A stretch of 50,459 bases of DNA from Mesorhizobium xinjiangense (GCF_009749525.1 NZ_WOAC01000031.1:1-50459); one strand, 5' to 3'. Counted from the stretch's first letter, positions 1 through 7,836 are shown. Made by a program: numbers and translations. Notes: a model not told the origin generated them from the letters alone.

Positions 1-231
1 CCAAGGCACCTTTGCTCTCCTCGCAAAGGCCAAGAAGTGTTACCCATGTCTCCGGAATGAACTGTCACCCTTCTCTCGGGAAGGACAGCGGGTCCGTTGT
101 AGCCGGTCGCGCGGTTTTGGAAATTTGTCAGCGGCTTTTGGAACGGTTGTAGCGCGCCGCTGACTTTTGGATTTTTGACGCTGATTTTTAGAGCAGCGCA
201 GTTTTCCTCGAATGGTGTTTTGAAGGGCCTT
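1..231. other. Gene-free left edge with IS-end-like repeats
   Basis: No gene is visible. Two related units beginning TGTTACCC and TGTCACCC lie near 38 and 65, and three TTTTGGA motifs follow. A pair of 9-bp inverted arms, GTCAGCGGC at 127-135 and GCCGCTGAC at 156-164, frames one of these. Tandem TGT-type units of this kind are seen at the ends of some IS21/IS481-like elements, so an insertion sequence may end here with its body to the left. That is inference; no transposase is in view. Confidence 0.25.
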
Positions 232-240
232 TCAAGGCCC
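225..240 (-). terminator. Hairpin overlapping the methylase stop codon
   Basis: GGGCCTT and AAGGCCC form a short inverted repeat that includes the stop codon of the leftward methylase gene. Read leftward it is followed by TTCAAAAC rather than a clean T-run, so it is at best a weak terminator. Confidence 0.25.
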
Positions 241-1035
241 CGTTATGATCAACTCCCGAGCCGGCTGGCTCTTACCCTTCATCACCGTATAGGTGAGGCC
301 CACCTCCTCCATCGCGAAGCCTGAGAAGATGCGGCGGATCTCCGGCACGTCATTGATCGACAGGATGAAGCCCCCCTTCAGGTCGGCTAGGCGCTCGGCC
401 ATCTGCTCGAACTGGCCGCGGTCGAACAGCTCGCGGCCGTAGTCGCCCTCGGAGCCGTGATAGGGCGGATCGAGATAGAAGAGCGTCTCGGCCCGGTCGT
501 AGCGGGTCAGGAACGCCGACCAGTCGAGGTTCTCGATGACGACGCCCGAAAGCCGCTCGTGGACGTCCTCGAGCATCGGGGCGAGTCGGGTCAGATTGAA
601 GCCGGCGGCTGACTGCGGATCGACCCCGAAATTGCGCCCCGCCACCTTGCCGCCGAAGGCGAGCCGCTGGAGGTAGAGGAAGCGGCCGGCGCGCTCCAGG
701 TCGGTCAGCGTCGTCGGATCGCTCGCCTTCAACCGCTCGAACTCGCGTCGCGAGGTGATCTGGAAGCGCAGCGTGTCCATGAACTGCGGATAGTGGCGCT
801 GCAGGATGCGGAAGAGGTTCACGACCTCGCCGTTGCGGTCGTTGATCACCTCGGATCTGGGCGCGGCCGTGCGGCGGAAGAACACCCCGCCCATGCCGAC
901 GAAAGGTTCGGCATAGATCGAATGCGGCGTCGCCGCAATGCGCTCGCAAAGCCGGCGGGAAAGCAGCCGCTTGCCGCCAATATAGCCGGCGACGGGGCGC
1001 ACAGGCGCGACCGGGGTCAGTTCGGAATTGTCCAT
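232..1035 (-). CDS. Phage-type D12 class DNA N6-adenine methyltransferase
   Basis: Transfers a methyl group from S-adenosylmethionine to adenine in a short DNA site (Dam/D12 family). The 267-aa product has the family's usual length and both diagnostic motifs: a GGKR box near residue 20 followed by the cofactor-binding AEPFVGMGG near 43, and the catalytic DPPY in YLDPPYHG near 188. It starts at ATG and is the last leftward gene of the decayed prophage block, separated from the tail genes by about 325 bp. Phages carry such enzymes as protection against host restriction; no restriction endonuclease is next to it, so it looks like an orphan methylase. It appears intact although the phage around it is not, so it could still methylate the host chromosome. 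Recognition sequence cannot be read from the protein. Confidence 0.9.
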   Translation of the reverse strand: MDNSELTPVAPVRPVAGYIGGKRLLSRRLCERIAATPHSIYAEPFVGMGGVFFRRTAAPRSEVINDRNGEVVNLFRILQRHYPQFMDTLRFQITSRREFERLKASDPTTLTDLERAGRFLYLQRLAFGGKVAGRNFGVDPQSAAGFNLTRLAPMLEDVHERLSGVVIENLDWSAFLTRYDRAETLFYLDPPYHGSEGDYGRELFDRGQFEQMAERLADLKGGFILSINDVPEIRRIFSGFAMEEVGLTYTVMKGKSQPARELIITGP

Positions 1036-1249
1036 ATCGTCTCGTGAGGGAATCAGTCACATTCCGCCGGCTCGAAAGAGCAAGGGGGCGCGACGGTTAT
1101 TCTGAGTGGCTGTCGGGCGGGTTCAGTTTGGCAACACCCCGCTGCCGGGAAACGACCCGGCCGTCTTCCTATCCCGGTGGCGCCTCCCTGAATGGGCTCC
1201 GAACCAACTTCGAGCTTGAACATTGCTGGCCTCGGGATATCGTCACGCC

Positions 1250-1444
1250 ATGGGACGAGCTCGCCGCCAAACAGCCCGAGAAAGAGCCGCAAGAGCGCTC
1301 TGCCGGATGGATGGGCATCCGGAGAACACGCGATTTGAGGGAAAGGAGATGTGGCAATCCTATCTCCCGCAAGTCGACGCCGTGTTGGTAGCGGCGCTGC
1401 CGCTGGAGGACTTCGCAAAGCTGCTGTCCGAAGACGAGCGCTGA
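1250..1444 (+). CDS. Small hypothetical protein, convergent with phage gene
   Basis: A 64-aa reading frame on the opposite strand to the phage tail block. Its second half (ENTRFEGKEMWQSYLPQVDA) has a natural protein composition and an acidic, ordered C-terminus, unlike a shadow frame. An upstream TTG at 1223 would add nine residues; ATG 1250 is chosen. Its last 85 bp overlap the 3' end of the leftward gene that ends at 1360, whose C-terminus there is a low-complexity Ser/Ala/Thr run; only one of the two frames is likely to be real in the overlap, and this one looks better. Function unknown. Confidence 0.4.
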   Translation: MGRARRQTARERAARALCRMDGHPENTRFEGKEMWQSYLPQVDAVLVAALPLEDFAKLLSEDER

Positions 1445-1779
1445 GCCGCGCCATCCTCGGCGCCGAAGAGCCCGACCTGCATCCTGGCCATCAGGTCACG
1501 CTCCTTGAGGCTGAGCGCGCCGTGCGGCTTGCATCCGGTCAGGTCCGGCCAGAAGTCGTTCGGCCCGAGCCGCCAGAGATGGCGCATGGGCAGGCTGTTC
1601 ACGACATGTCTGTCGGGCGGATAGACCTCGATCGCGGCGGTCTCTGGTCCCCACCAGGTGTTCTTGATCGCCTGCAGCTCATCCCAGCCGATCGTTCCGT
1701 CATGCTCGACGGACAAGAGCCCGCGCATTTCATCATGCTCGATGCGGATCGCGGCACGGTGCTTCGTCGTGTCCGTCAC
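1360..1779 (-). CDS. Phage hypothetical protein (DUF7694-like)
   Basis: A 139-aa protein translated from a GTG that overlaps the gpD stop (GTGA) behind an AGGAGG, so it is coupled to the tail gene D. Residues from about 10 to 85, rich in Trp and with the segments RIEHDEMRGLL and RHLWRLGPNDFWPDLTG, resemble small phage proteins found downstream of gpD in rhizobial Mu-like prophages; function unknown. The last 35 residues or so are a Ser/Ala/Thr-rich tract that overlaps a better-looking frame on the other strand, so the true end may have been lost and replaced by neighbouring DNA. Confidence 0.5.
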   Translation of the reverse strand: MTDTTKHRAAIRIEHDEMRGLLSVEHDGTIGWDELQAIKNTWWGPETAAIEVYPPDRHVVNSLPMRHLWRLGPNDFWPDLTGCKPHGALSLKERDLMARMQVGLFGAEDGAAQRSSSDSSFAKSSSGSAATNTASTCGR

Positions 1780-2753
1780 GGCGCGCGTCCCTCCTCGGGC
1801 GCCTCGAGCTCGATCGTGGTCATATAGGAGCGATCGTAGCGGTGCTCGACGCTGGCGGCGCGCCACAGGCCGTTGGCTTCCTGCCGCATGCCGGTGATGA
1901 GGACGGGCTGATCGGCCATGATCTCCGGCCGGCCGGCGAGCGTGATCGAACCGGAGCCGGTCGCCCGGCCGAGGCGGTTGCCTTCGGCAAGCGCGGCCTG
2001 GCGGGCTTCAGCCGCGCCGGCAAAGACGGTGCGAAGGCGCTTCACAGGCCCTTCGAGGCCCGTTTCGGACGTCTCGTAAAGGATATGGTTGCGGCCGCGG
2101 TCGTACCACCCTGCCTCGACCTTGGCGTAGCGCGGACGCGGCTCGATCGAGAAATCGCCGCTTTCGCAGTCGCGCTTGTCGATCGTGACGGCCGGCAGGA
2201 CGCCGCGCTTCAGAAAAAGGAACTTGCCGCCCTTGACCGAGAACTGCGCCGCGCTGCGATCGGCAAGCCTGGTCAGGAAGTCGGCGGTGGATTGCTCGGT
2301 GCGCGCGACATAGCCGAGCGCAATCGAGGAGAGCTCCGGGCTGACCTTGGCCTCATAGCCGTGGCGCGCGGCCAGCTCGTGCACTACGGCGCCGATCGTC
2401 GTGTCGTCAAAATGCTCCGAGAGCGGTTCCTTCAGGTCGGAGCGCATATCGGCCGAGCGGCAGGACAGGACCAGGAACTCGCCCTGGCTGCCGAAGCGAT
2501 AGTCTGCGCGCTCGAAGACGAAGACGCCCATCTTCCAGGCGCCAGCGTTCCGGAAACCGAAGCGCACCGCGATCTTCGCCCCCATCGCCGGTACCGCGAT
2601 CGCGGTGGCGGCATCGTCGAACTCCAGCTCGCAGGTGTCGGCGTCCTGGCCGGGCTGGTCGTGGATCGTTGCGGAGACGAGGCGCGAATAGAAGGCGTCG
2701 GCGACGCTGCGGCCCTCGACGCTGACTTCGATAAAGGGTCTCGAACGGTCCAT
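1776..2753 (-). CDS. Phage tail hub protein gpD (late control gene D family)
   Basis: A 325-aa protein of the gpD/VgrG-type baseplate hub family, which caps the tail tube and carries the spike in P2-like contractile tails. The sequence shows the expected beta-rich N-terminal domain (RPFIEVSVEGRSVADAF), the central FEGF-like segment followed by a YDRGRN turn, and a C-terminal SITLAGRPEI...YMTTIELEAP domain. The start is the ATG in a TGATG overlap with the stop of gpX; a longer in-frame start lies inside gpX and is less likely. Gene order U-X-D is the P2 order. The gene looks intact, but no sheath, tube or baseplate genes remain, so it cannot build a tail on its own. Confidence 0.85.
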   Translation of the reverse strand: MDRSRPFIEVSVEGRSVADAFYSRLVSATIHDQPGQDADTCELEFDDAATAIAVPAMGAKIAVRFGFRNAGAWKMGVFVFERADYRFGSQGEFLVLSCRSADMRSDLKEPLSEHFDDTTIGAVVHELAARHGYEAKVSPELSSIALGYVARTEQSTADFLTRLADRSAAQFSVKGGKFLFLKRGVLPAVTIDKRDCESGDFSIEPRPRYAKVEAGWYDRGRNHILYETSETGLEGPVKRLRTVFAGAAEARQAALAEGNRLGRATGSGSITLAGRPEIMADQPVLITGMRQEANGLWRAASVEHRYDRSYMTTIELEAPEEGRAP

Positions 2754-3016
2754 CAGTCCCACAGCCTCACGCTCGCCGTCTCGCTGGCGATGACATATTC
2801 GGGCATGTCGATGACCGTGCCGCGCGGCAGGATGACGCCCAGCTCGGCAAGACCCGGATTGGCGGTGAGCGTCGCCTCGACATAGCCCTTGAGCTTGCCG
2901 GCAAGCGTGCGGTCGCCGAGATGCGCCAGCGCATATTCAAAGCAGACCTGGTCTACCATCATGTCTTCCAGCGGCACGGTCAGACGCCCGGCGGGGATGA
3001 CGCGGGCACCACTCAT
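2753..3016 (-). CDS. Phage tail protein X (gpX, LysM-like)
   Basis: An 87-aa protein matching P2 tail protein X, a small LysM-like protein needed for tail completion. The C-terminal half (LGVILPRGTVIDMPEY) is the typical LysM-like turn with the ILPRGT/IDMPE pattern of the family. Both ends are coupled: its ATG overlaps the gpU stop (ATGA) and its stop overlaps the gpD start (TGATG), as in functional tail operons. Confidence 0.85.
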   Translation of the reverse strand: MSGARVIPAGRLTVPLEDMMVDQVCFEYALAHLGDRTLAGKLKGYVEATLTANPGLAELGVILPRGTVIDMPEYVIASETASVRLWD

Positions 3017-3441
3017 AAGAAGAAGCCCACCGGCTTGCCGTCCCCATGGAAGGGCGCGACCTCGATATCGAACTCCAGGCGCCGGCCGTAGCCGGAGCGG
3101 TTGATGCTCGACTGCCGGTCGCTCACCCGAAGGATGACGACGCGGCCGAAGACCTTGGCCTTGGTCGAGGAGCTCACCGACCAGCCAATCATGAGCACCG
3201 GCCTGGCCGCGGCCTGGGTGGTGCGGATCGCCTCGAACTCCTCACGGCCGCCGAGCTCGTCGGGATAGAGCAGGCCGTAGATGCGGATCATATCCTCGCC
3301 ATAGCCGGTGAACTGGCGGCCGGGCCTGTTGCCGAAACGGGCAATGGCCGGCCAATGCGCTTCCGTCTGCCGCTCGATCTCCTGGAAGTTCAGCGGCGCG
3401 ATCTCGAAGACATGGGGGCCAAGGGCAAGCAGCGGCGTCAT
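3013..3441 (-). CDS. Phage tail protein U (gpU)
   Basis: A 142-aa protein of the gpU family, which forms the terminator ring at the tail tube end and works with gpX and gpD. The N-terminus (LLALGPHVFEIAPLNFQEI) and the central GREEFEAIR...VLMIGWSV region are typical. The ATG sits in a TGATG overlap with the stop of the preceding tape-measure remnant. Because of an upstream deletion the reading frame continues without a stop from gpU back into the terminase gene, giving a 590-codon open frame; the natural start is nevertheless the coupled ATG chosen here. Confidence 0.85.
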   Translation of the reverse strand: MTPLLALGPHVFEIAPLNFQEIERQTEAHWPAIARFGNRPGRQFTGYGEDMIRIYGLLYPDELGGREEFEAIRTTQAAARPVLMIGWSVSSSTKAKVFGRVVILRVSDRQSSINRSGYGRRLEFDIEVAPFHGDGKPVGFFL

Positions 3442-3563
3442 CAGTCCGTGCCTCCATGAAGGGCGCCGGTTCGCGCGCCGGCGATCGCACCGCCAACGCT
3501 GGCCCGTCCGGCGCCGGCATTGCCTACGGCCGTGGCCAGCGTGCGGGCGGCGTCGCGGATCGA
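3441..3563 (-). pseudogene. C-terminal scrap of phage tail tape-measure protein
   Basis: About 40 codons survive in the frame ending with the TGATG overlap before gpU. The residues (RDAARTLATAVGNAGAGR, then SVGGAIAGARTGALHGGTD) have the small-residue composition of tape-measure C-termini, and the position directly upstream of gpU is that of the tape measure in P2-like tails. Everything upstream, including all head and tail structural genes, is missing; the scrap is joined directly to the terminase gene in another frame. Confidence 0.6.
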
Positions 3564-4767
3564 CCACGGTGGCGCCGTAGCGCTGGGCGGCTTTCTCGGC
3601 GAGATAGGCGCCGTTGCCGGTTGCATCGAGTGCACCGCCGGTCAGCCGCGGCAGACGGTCGACCACATAGAAGAGGATCTCGCGCTGCTGGTCGAAGGGA
3701 ACGTTGCGCAGCTCCAGGACGAAACAGGCGCGGCGCACCAGGTCGCGGCCGATCTCGAGCGGCAGGATGACCGTGGCATCGCCAGAGCGCGCGAAGTCCT
3801 CGCCGAAGACATGCGCCCGGCGCGCGTCCAGCGCCTCCAGGAGCGGCCGCAGCTCACGCTCGCAGAAGTCACGTGCGGCGGCCGTGCGCATATCCTCGGG
3901 CGCGTTCTTGAAATCGTCGTCGCAAGCCCATCTGACGATCGGAATGCCGACCTTCATGCAGGCCTCGATCTGCACACGTGTGAGCGCTGCGCCCTCCGCC
4001 TCGGTGGGAATGGCGTCGAGCTCCTGGCGCATCTTGGCCTTGCGGGCGCCGTAGGAGGCACGGATCTTGCGCTCCCATTCAGCCTCGTCCTCGGCCGACC
4101 ATTGCGTCCCCTTGATCAGGCAGACGCGGCGGAAGAGCCCGTTCTCGACGGCCTTGGAGAAGGGAATGTGGTGGATCGTATAGGGCGGCTCGCCCGTCGC
4201 CCTGACTTCGCGGATCAGCTCGTTGAAGGCGTTGAGGACGCCATTGTGGGTGGAGATGATCCTGATCTTGCCGCCCCAGATCAGCAAAGCGTTGACCGCG
4301 TCGAGAACGAGACGGACATCCTTATGGAAGGCCGCCTCGTCGATGACGACCACGCCCTGCAGGCCGCGGATGTTGTCCGGCCGGCTCGACAAGGCCTCGA
4401 CGCGGAAGCCGGAGGCGAACTGGACACGGAAGGCAGCAATGAAGCCGGTCGTGCCGTCCGCGCGCCGGTCCTCGAACATGAACTCCTCGATCGCCACCAG
4501 CTCCTTGGCCACGACCTGGGCGAAGTGCTTCACGTAGCCGATGAATTCCCGGCCCTTGTCCTTGGTGTCGCCGATATAGAAGACGTTGTCGCCGCCGGCC
4601 GAGCGCTTCGCCGCCGCAATCAGCGTGTCGTCGAGGGCCTCGGCAAACGTGATGCCGGTGCGGCGGCCTTTCTCGCAGATCTTGAGATCGCTCTGGTCCT
4701 CCAGCCATTGCGCCTGGTGGAGCATGAGCACACCGTCTGCCAATGGATCGAGATGCTCGGGGATCAC
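3560..4767 (-). pseudogene. Truncated Mu-like terminase large subunit (gp28 type)
   Basis: The packaging motor ATPase/nuclease of a Mu-like phage, 3'-truncated. Visible parts: a deviant Walker A in CEKGRRTGITFA near residue 40, a Walker B GVVVIDEAAF near 145 followed by a coupling ISTH motif, then the start of the nuclease domain with its first acidic site (FGEDFARSGD) and second (LDATGNG). The frame breaks off after about 400 residues, just past GATVVDPR, so the last nuclease residues are gone. The GTG overlapping the M15 gene stop (GTGA) is the likely start; a TTG 18 bp upstream is an alternative. After the break the frame runs through tape-measure DNA out of frame and then into gpU, so a fusion protein could be made, but not a working terminase. 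Confidence 0.75.
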
Positions 4768-5384
4768 CGCCGCCCCCGTTTCCAATCGTCGAGCCGCGCG
4801 TAGATCGTGACCGCGATACCGCCGAGCGCCAAGGCGATGAACACCCAGCGGAGCGTATCGAGGTACGGCACCAGCGGCAGGATGGCAGACTGGGTCTCAG
4901 CCAGGACGCTCTGCGCCACCTCGACACCCGCGGCACCCAGCGTCGCCACACCGGCCGCGCCGCCCCCCTTCATCGTGCGACTGTCGGCCAGCACTTCGCG
5001 TGCGGGCGGCGTCTCGGCCGCAAATGCCGTCGACCGAACCGGAAAACGCTCGCCCCACTGACGAGCGGGGCCGAGATCGACATGGATGAACCCCGATCGC
5101 GGGTAGAAGCCGAATCCGAGGAACCCGACCTCGCGCGCCGCCGCCTCGAAGGCCACGGGATCGTGGTTGGCCATGGCGATGTCGAAGGCGGCGCCGTCGA
5201 GGTGCTTCGACCGGGTCGCGCCTCCGACGGCACGGTTGTGCTCGGGGCTGCGGTAGGCGGAGCGGACGATCAGCGGCTTGCTCAGCCGGTCGCGCAGCGC
5301 CTGCAGCCTGTCGAGCGCCGGTTCGTTGATCAGCAGCTTGCCGGTGCCGCGGCAGGCGATCTCGGCGGGGCTGAAATTCGGCCA
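4764..5384 (-). pseudogene. Phage endolysin, M15 D-Ala-D-Ala peptidase type, 5' truncated
   Basis: Peptidase M15A-type endolysin that cleaves peptidoglycan stem peptides. Starting at WPNFSPAEIACRGTG the frame continues through the zinc-site regions AYRSPEHNRAVGG, SKHLDGAAFDI and GFIHVDLG, then a linker and one C-terminal membrane segment (LRWVFIALALGGIAVTIYA). The first 15-20 residues and the start codon are missing: an IS5 transposase fragment is joined directly upstream. An internal ATG (5174) could give a shorter product lacking the first zinc ligand. The stop overlaps the terminase start. Confidence 0.75.
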
Positions 5385-5551
5385 GGACCGCTTCGATGAA
5401 GCGCCGGTTGTCGCCTCCGCTGCGTCCAGGGTCGATCGGCTTACCCAGACAATGCGGCTCCATCTTCGCCCACTGGGCGTCCGTCAGTACGAATCGTTCC
5501 ATCCGAAGCTTGAATCATGTTCAAGCCGCGGGTGGAATCCTGAATCTCAAC
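5385..5551 (-). mobile_element. Fragment of an IS5-family element (transposase N-terminus)
   Basis: The first 39 codons of an IS5-family transposase (MERFVLTDAQWAKMEPHCLG, GRSGGDNRRFIEAVL) from ATG 5502, plus roughly 50 bp of upstream IS end. The frame then passes abruptly into the M15 peptidase gene in a different frame, so the rest of the element is deleted together with the 5' end of the endolysin gene. The outer IS limit near 5551 is approximate. Confidence 0.75.
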
Positions 5552-6026
5552 AGGCCTTAGTATACCCGTCACCCGTCGTTCTGGCGCTGGACTTGGCTGT
5601 CGAAATTGCTCCGATTGCTTCCCCTCCAGATCGCTCCAACCTTAGGGTCTCGCCGTCGAATTGAAACTTCGGCATGTGCTTCTTTCGCTCACCTGGGAAC
5701 ACGAAGTTGGACATCCGGGCTGCCCGATTAAGGAGATCGATTGTCTCTACTTGGGCTACGGCTTTCACCGTGTCTTTAGGCTGCAATTCTCGACCCAACC
5801 TACGAACTTCTTGCGCAACACTTTCTCCAATAAGATACGTGTTGGCCATAATTCTTCGGAAATCAACATTGTATGAGAATGCTTCGCTATCGCTGTGAAT
5901 ATGGCGGTTCGGTTTCAGCGCTTCATCCTGATCAAGTTCGCAAATTGAATAGCCGTCCACTCGGGCAGCGATGTGGCAGTACTCGACGATAACCATCCGA
6001 TTGCTTTCATGCTTCAAGGCCTTCAC
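5547..6026 (-). CDS. Hypothetical protein in an AT-richer patch
   Basis: A 159-aa frame from GTG 6026, or 149 aa from ATG 5996. No recognised family; mixed charged/hydrophobic composition, soluble, no signal or membrane segment. The base composition is clearly lower in GC than its neighbours, suggesting separate transfer. Its final codons abut or lie within the IS5 fragment, so the natural C-terminus may have been replaced. Divergent from the endolysin gene at 6115. Confidence 0.45.
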   Translation of the reverse strand: MKALKHESNRMVIVEYCHIAARVDGYSICELDQDEALKPNRHIHSDSEAFSYNVDFRRIMANTYLIGESVAQEVRRLGRELQPKDTVKAVAQVETIDLLNRAARMSNFVFPGERKKHMPKFQFDGETLRLERSGGEAIGAISTAKSSARTTGDGYTKAC

Positions 6027-6027
6027 T

Positions 6028-6098
6028 CCCTGACTCTGTCAGGGCGTCAGACTGTCGCCGCGGCTGGCACATTCGAACGGACTTCAATCACCGTTCGA
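6028..6098. promoter_or_regulatory. Two hairpins between divergent genes
   Basis: CCCTGAC-TCT-GTCAGGG (6028-6044) and TCGAACGG / CCGTTCGA separated by 10 nt (6073-6098) lie in the 88-bp gap between the leftward hypothetical gene and the rightward endolysin. Neither is followed by a T-run, so operator sites are a better guess than terminators. No promoter is obvious. Confidence 0.3.
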
Positions 6099-6114
6099 TG
6101 AGCCGGAGGCCGCA

Positions 6115-7071
6115 ATGCAGACCAGTCCCAAGGGAATCGCCTTTCTCGAAGCCCATGAAGGGGTGGTGCTGAAAGCCTATCGCTGTCCGGCTGGTATCTG
6201 GACGATCGGCGTCGGTTTGACGGCCGCCAGTGGCGTTGTCGTGCCGAAGGCAGGCATGACGATCACGCGCGCGGAAGCATCCGAGCTGTTGGCCAAGGCG
6301 CTGCGGCGCAACTATGAGCCGCGCGTTGCAGCTGAGATGCCGCGCGCCAAACAGCACGAGTTCGACGGCGGCGTATCCTTCCACTTCAACACCGGCGCCA
6401 TCGGCCGCGCCAGCTGGGTTAAGGCTTGGATCGCGGGCGACTGGAAGAAGGTCCAGTCCGGGCTCAATGCCTGGGTGAAGGGTGGCGGCAAGGTGCTGCC
6501 GGGACTCCAGCGGCGGCGGCGCGAAGAGTTCGATGTCATCCGCCATGACCGGTGGCCGGCCAATCTGAAGATCGCCAGCAATCCGCAAAAGCCCAACGTG
6601 GCCCACGCCGGCATTGTCATTTCACTGTCGGCCGACGAGATCGAGGCGATCAGTGCCGGCCTGGCCAAGCTTGGATATGATCCAGGCCCGAAGGCTGGCG
6701 TCGTTCGCCTGGACGCGGTGACAGGCTTCCAGCGCGATCACGATCTGACCGTCGACGGGCTGATCGGCCGCGCCACCCTGTCGACGCTACAGCGCGAGCT
6801 TGACGCTAGAAGCAAGACCAAGGGTGCCGTAGCCGGCGGCCTCGGCGGCGGCGCACTGACGGGCGCCGGCGAAGTCGTCGCGCCAGATCACGTGCCGGTC
6901 TCCGATCTCACGGACTTTGCCGCGGACGCGATCGCGTCATGGGCCGGCCCCATCGTGCTCGCCCTGGTCGCCGCCTACGGGATCTGGATGGCCTTTCACT
7001 ATCGCGACGTTGTCGCCGCGCGCATTCAGTCCCTCGCGCCCGGCCTGGCTCGTTGGCTGAGGAGCTTCTGA
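6115..7071 (+). CDS. Phage endolysin: GH24 lysozyme with peptidoglycan-binding domain
   Basis: Cuts the glycan backbone of peptidoglycan at the end of the phage cycle. The 318-aa protein has a GH24 (T4-type) domain in residues 1-145, a peptidoglycan-binding helix bundle at about 165-230 (LGYDPGPK, FQRDHDLTVDGLIG), and one C-terminal membrane segment near 270-295 (IVLALVAAYGIWMAF). The T4 catalytic pattern E-x8-D-x5-T is present as Glu15, Cys24, Thr30, so the Asp is replaced by Cys in AYRCPAGIWTIG; this Cys form is common in phage enzymes. It is preceded by GGAG and followed after 1 bp by the holin gene. A second, broken endolysin of the M15 type lies in the opposite block. Confidence 0.88.
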   Translation: MQTSPKGIAFLEAHEGVVLKAYRCPAGIWTIGVGLTAASGVVVPKAGMTITRAEASELLAKALRRNYEPRVAAEMPRAKQHEFDGGVSFHFNTGAIGRASWVKAWIAGDWKKVQSGLNAWVKGGGKVLPGLQRRRREEFDVIRHDRWPANLKIASNPQKPNVAHAGIVISLSADEIEAISAGLAKLGYDPGPKAGVVRLDAVTGFQRDHDLTVDGLIGRATLSTLQRELDARSKTKGAVAGGLGGGALTGAGEVVAPDHVPVSDLTDFAADAIASWAGPIVLALVAAYGIWMAFHYRDVVAARIQSLAPGLARWLRSF

Positions 7072-7072
7072 A

Positions 7073-7606
7073 ATGGCGGCCCTTACAGCAATCCTCGGCG
7101 GCATCGCCGCCAAGGTTGGCGCCGAGCTCGTCGGCACGGTCCTCGGCGACCGCTTCGGATCGGCCGGCGGCGAGCTTGCCGAGACCGTGGTCGAGGAGGT
7201 CTCCAAGCGTGTCGGCGTTCCGCCGGCCGACCTTCCCCAGGCCGAGCACAAGGAACTGGAAAACGCCGTGCGCGATGTCGAGGCGGTCATGCCCGAGATC
7301 ATCGCGCTGTGGGCCAAGGGTCTCGACGGCCAGTTCGCGCTGCTTGAGGCCGAGACTAGGGAGGGCTTCTGGCAAAGCGCCTGGCGCTGGGGTTGGATGT
7401 ATCTGCTCGCCTTCTTCTGGATCTGGCGCATCATCATCGGTCCCGCTGTAAATGCCGGCGGGATGGCGATCGAGCTTGTCGACTACGCGGTGCTCCTGAC
7501 GCTCACCACCTGGTTCATCTCACTCTACATGGGCGGTCATACCGTCAAGACGCTCGGCCAGTCCGCGATCGACGCGGTCAGAGTATTGCGAGGGCATCGG
7601 CCGTGA
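7073..7606 (+). CDS. Phage holin, 3-TM (gene-transfer-agent release type)
   Basis: A 177-aa membrane protein that would permeabilise the inner membrane so that the endolysin can reach the wall. The N-terminal 100 residues are a Gly/Ala/Glu-rich soluble part; two clear hydrophobic segments follow (WMYLLAFFWIWRIIIGPA and LVDYAVLLTLTTWFISLYMGG) with a short possible third near the start. This layout fits the 3-TM holin family described from gene-transfer agents and Mu-like phages. The stop overlaps the next GTG. Confidence 0.75.
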   Translation: MAALTAILGGIAAKVGAELVGTVLGDRFGSAGGELAETVVEEVSKRVGVPPADLPQAEHKELENAVRDVEAVMPEIIALWAKGLDGQFALLEAETREGFWQSAWRWGWMYLLAFFWIWRIIIGPAVNAGGMAIELVDYAVLLTLTTWFISLYMGGHTVKTLGQSAIDAVRVLRGHRP

Positions 7607-7836
7607 AGCTCGGAAAAGCGGCCTTCGAACTTGCCGACCTGCGTGCCGAACAGGAACGCGAGGCCGGCATCTTGGCAGCGCGTTCGAAGCTTGCCGGCAC
7701 TGGCAGCATCGAATGCGTGGAATGCGGCACCCCGATCGACGTTGCCCGCCGCATCGCCCTGCCGTCCGCCAGCCGGTGCGTCGACTGCGCCAGATGCGAG
7801 GAACACCGCAATCGTCTTTTTGGAAGAGCCGGCTGA
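7603..7836 (+). CDS. TraR/DksA-type zinc-finger protein
   Basis: A 77-aa protein with a helical N-terminus and a four-cysteine zinc finger (CVECG ... CVDCARC, spacing about 17 residues), as in the TraR/YbiI branch of the DksA family that binds the secondary channel of RNA polymerase. Starts at GTG overlapping the holin stop and ends in a TGATG overlap with the next gene. Short TraR-like proteins occupy this place in many Mu-like prophages. Confidence 0.8.
   Translation: MKLGKAAFELADLRAEQEREAGILAARSKLAGTGSIECVECGTPIDVARRIALPSASRCVDCARCEEHRNRLFGRAG

Noticed and set aside
1842-2885. Long open frames opposite gpD and, in the same way, opposite most genes (for example 21012-22325, 22210-23292, 26-27 kb, 39869-42070)
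   Set aside because: They mirror well-supported genes in GC-rich DNA, have Arg/Ala/Gly/His-rich composition and no recognisable domains.
3013-4785. One 590-aa protein covering terminase and gpU as a natural gene
   Set aside because: The two halves are different phage proteins joined by a deletion; gpU has its own coupled start.
232-5400. Reading the U-X-D tail genes as a functional tailocin
   Set aside because: Sheath, tube, baseplate, fibre and most tape-measure sequence are absent.
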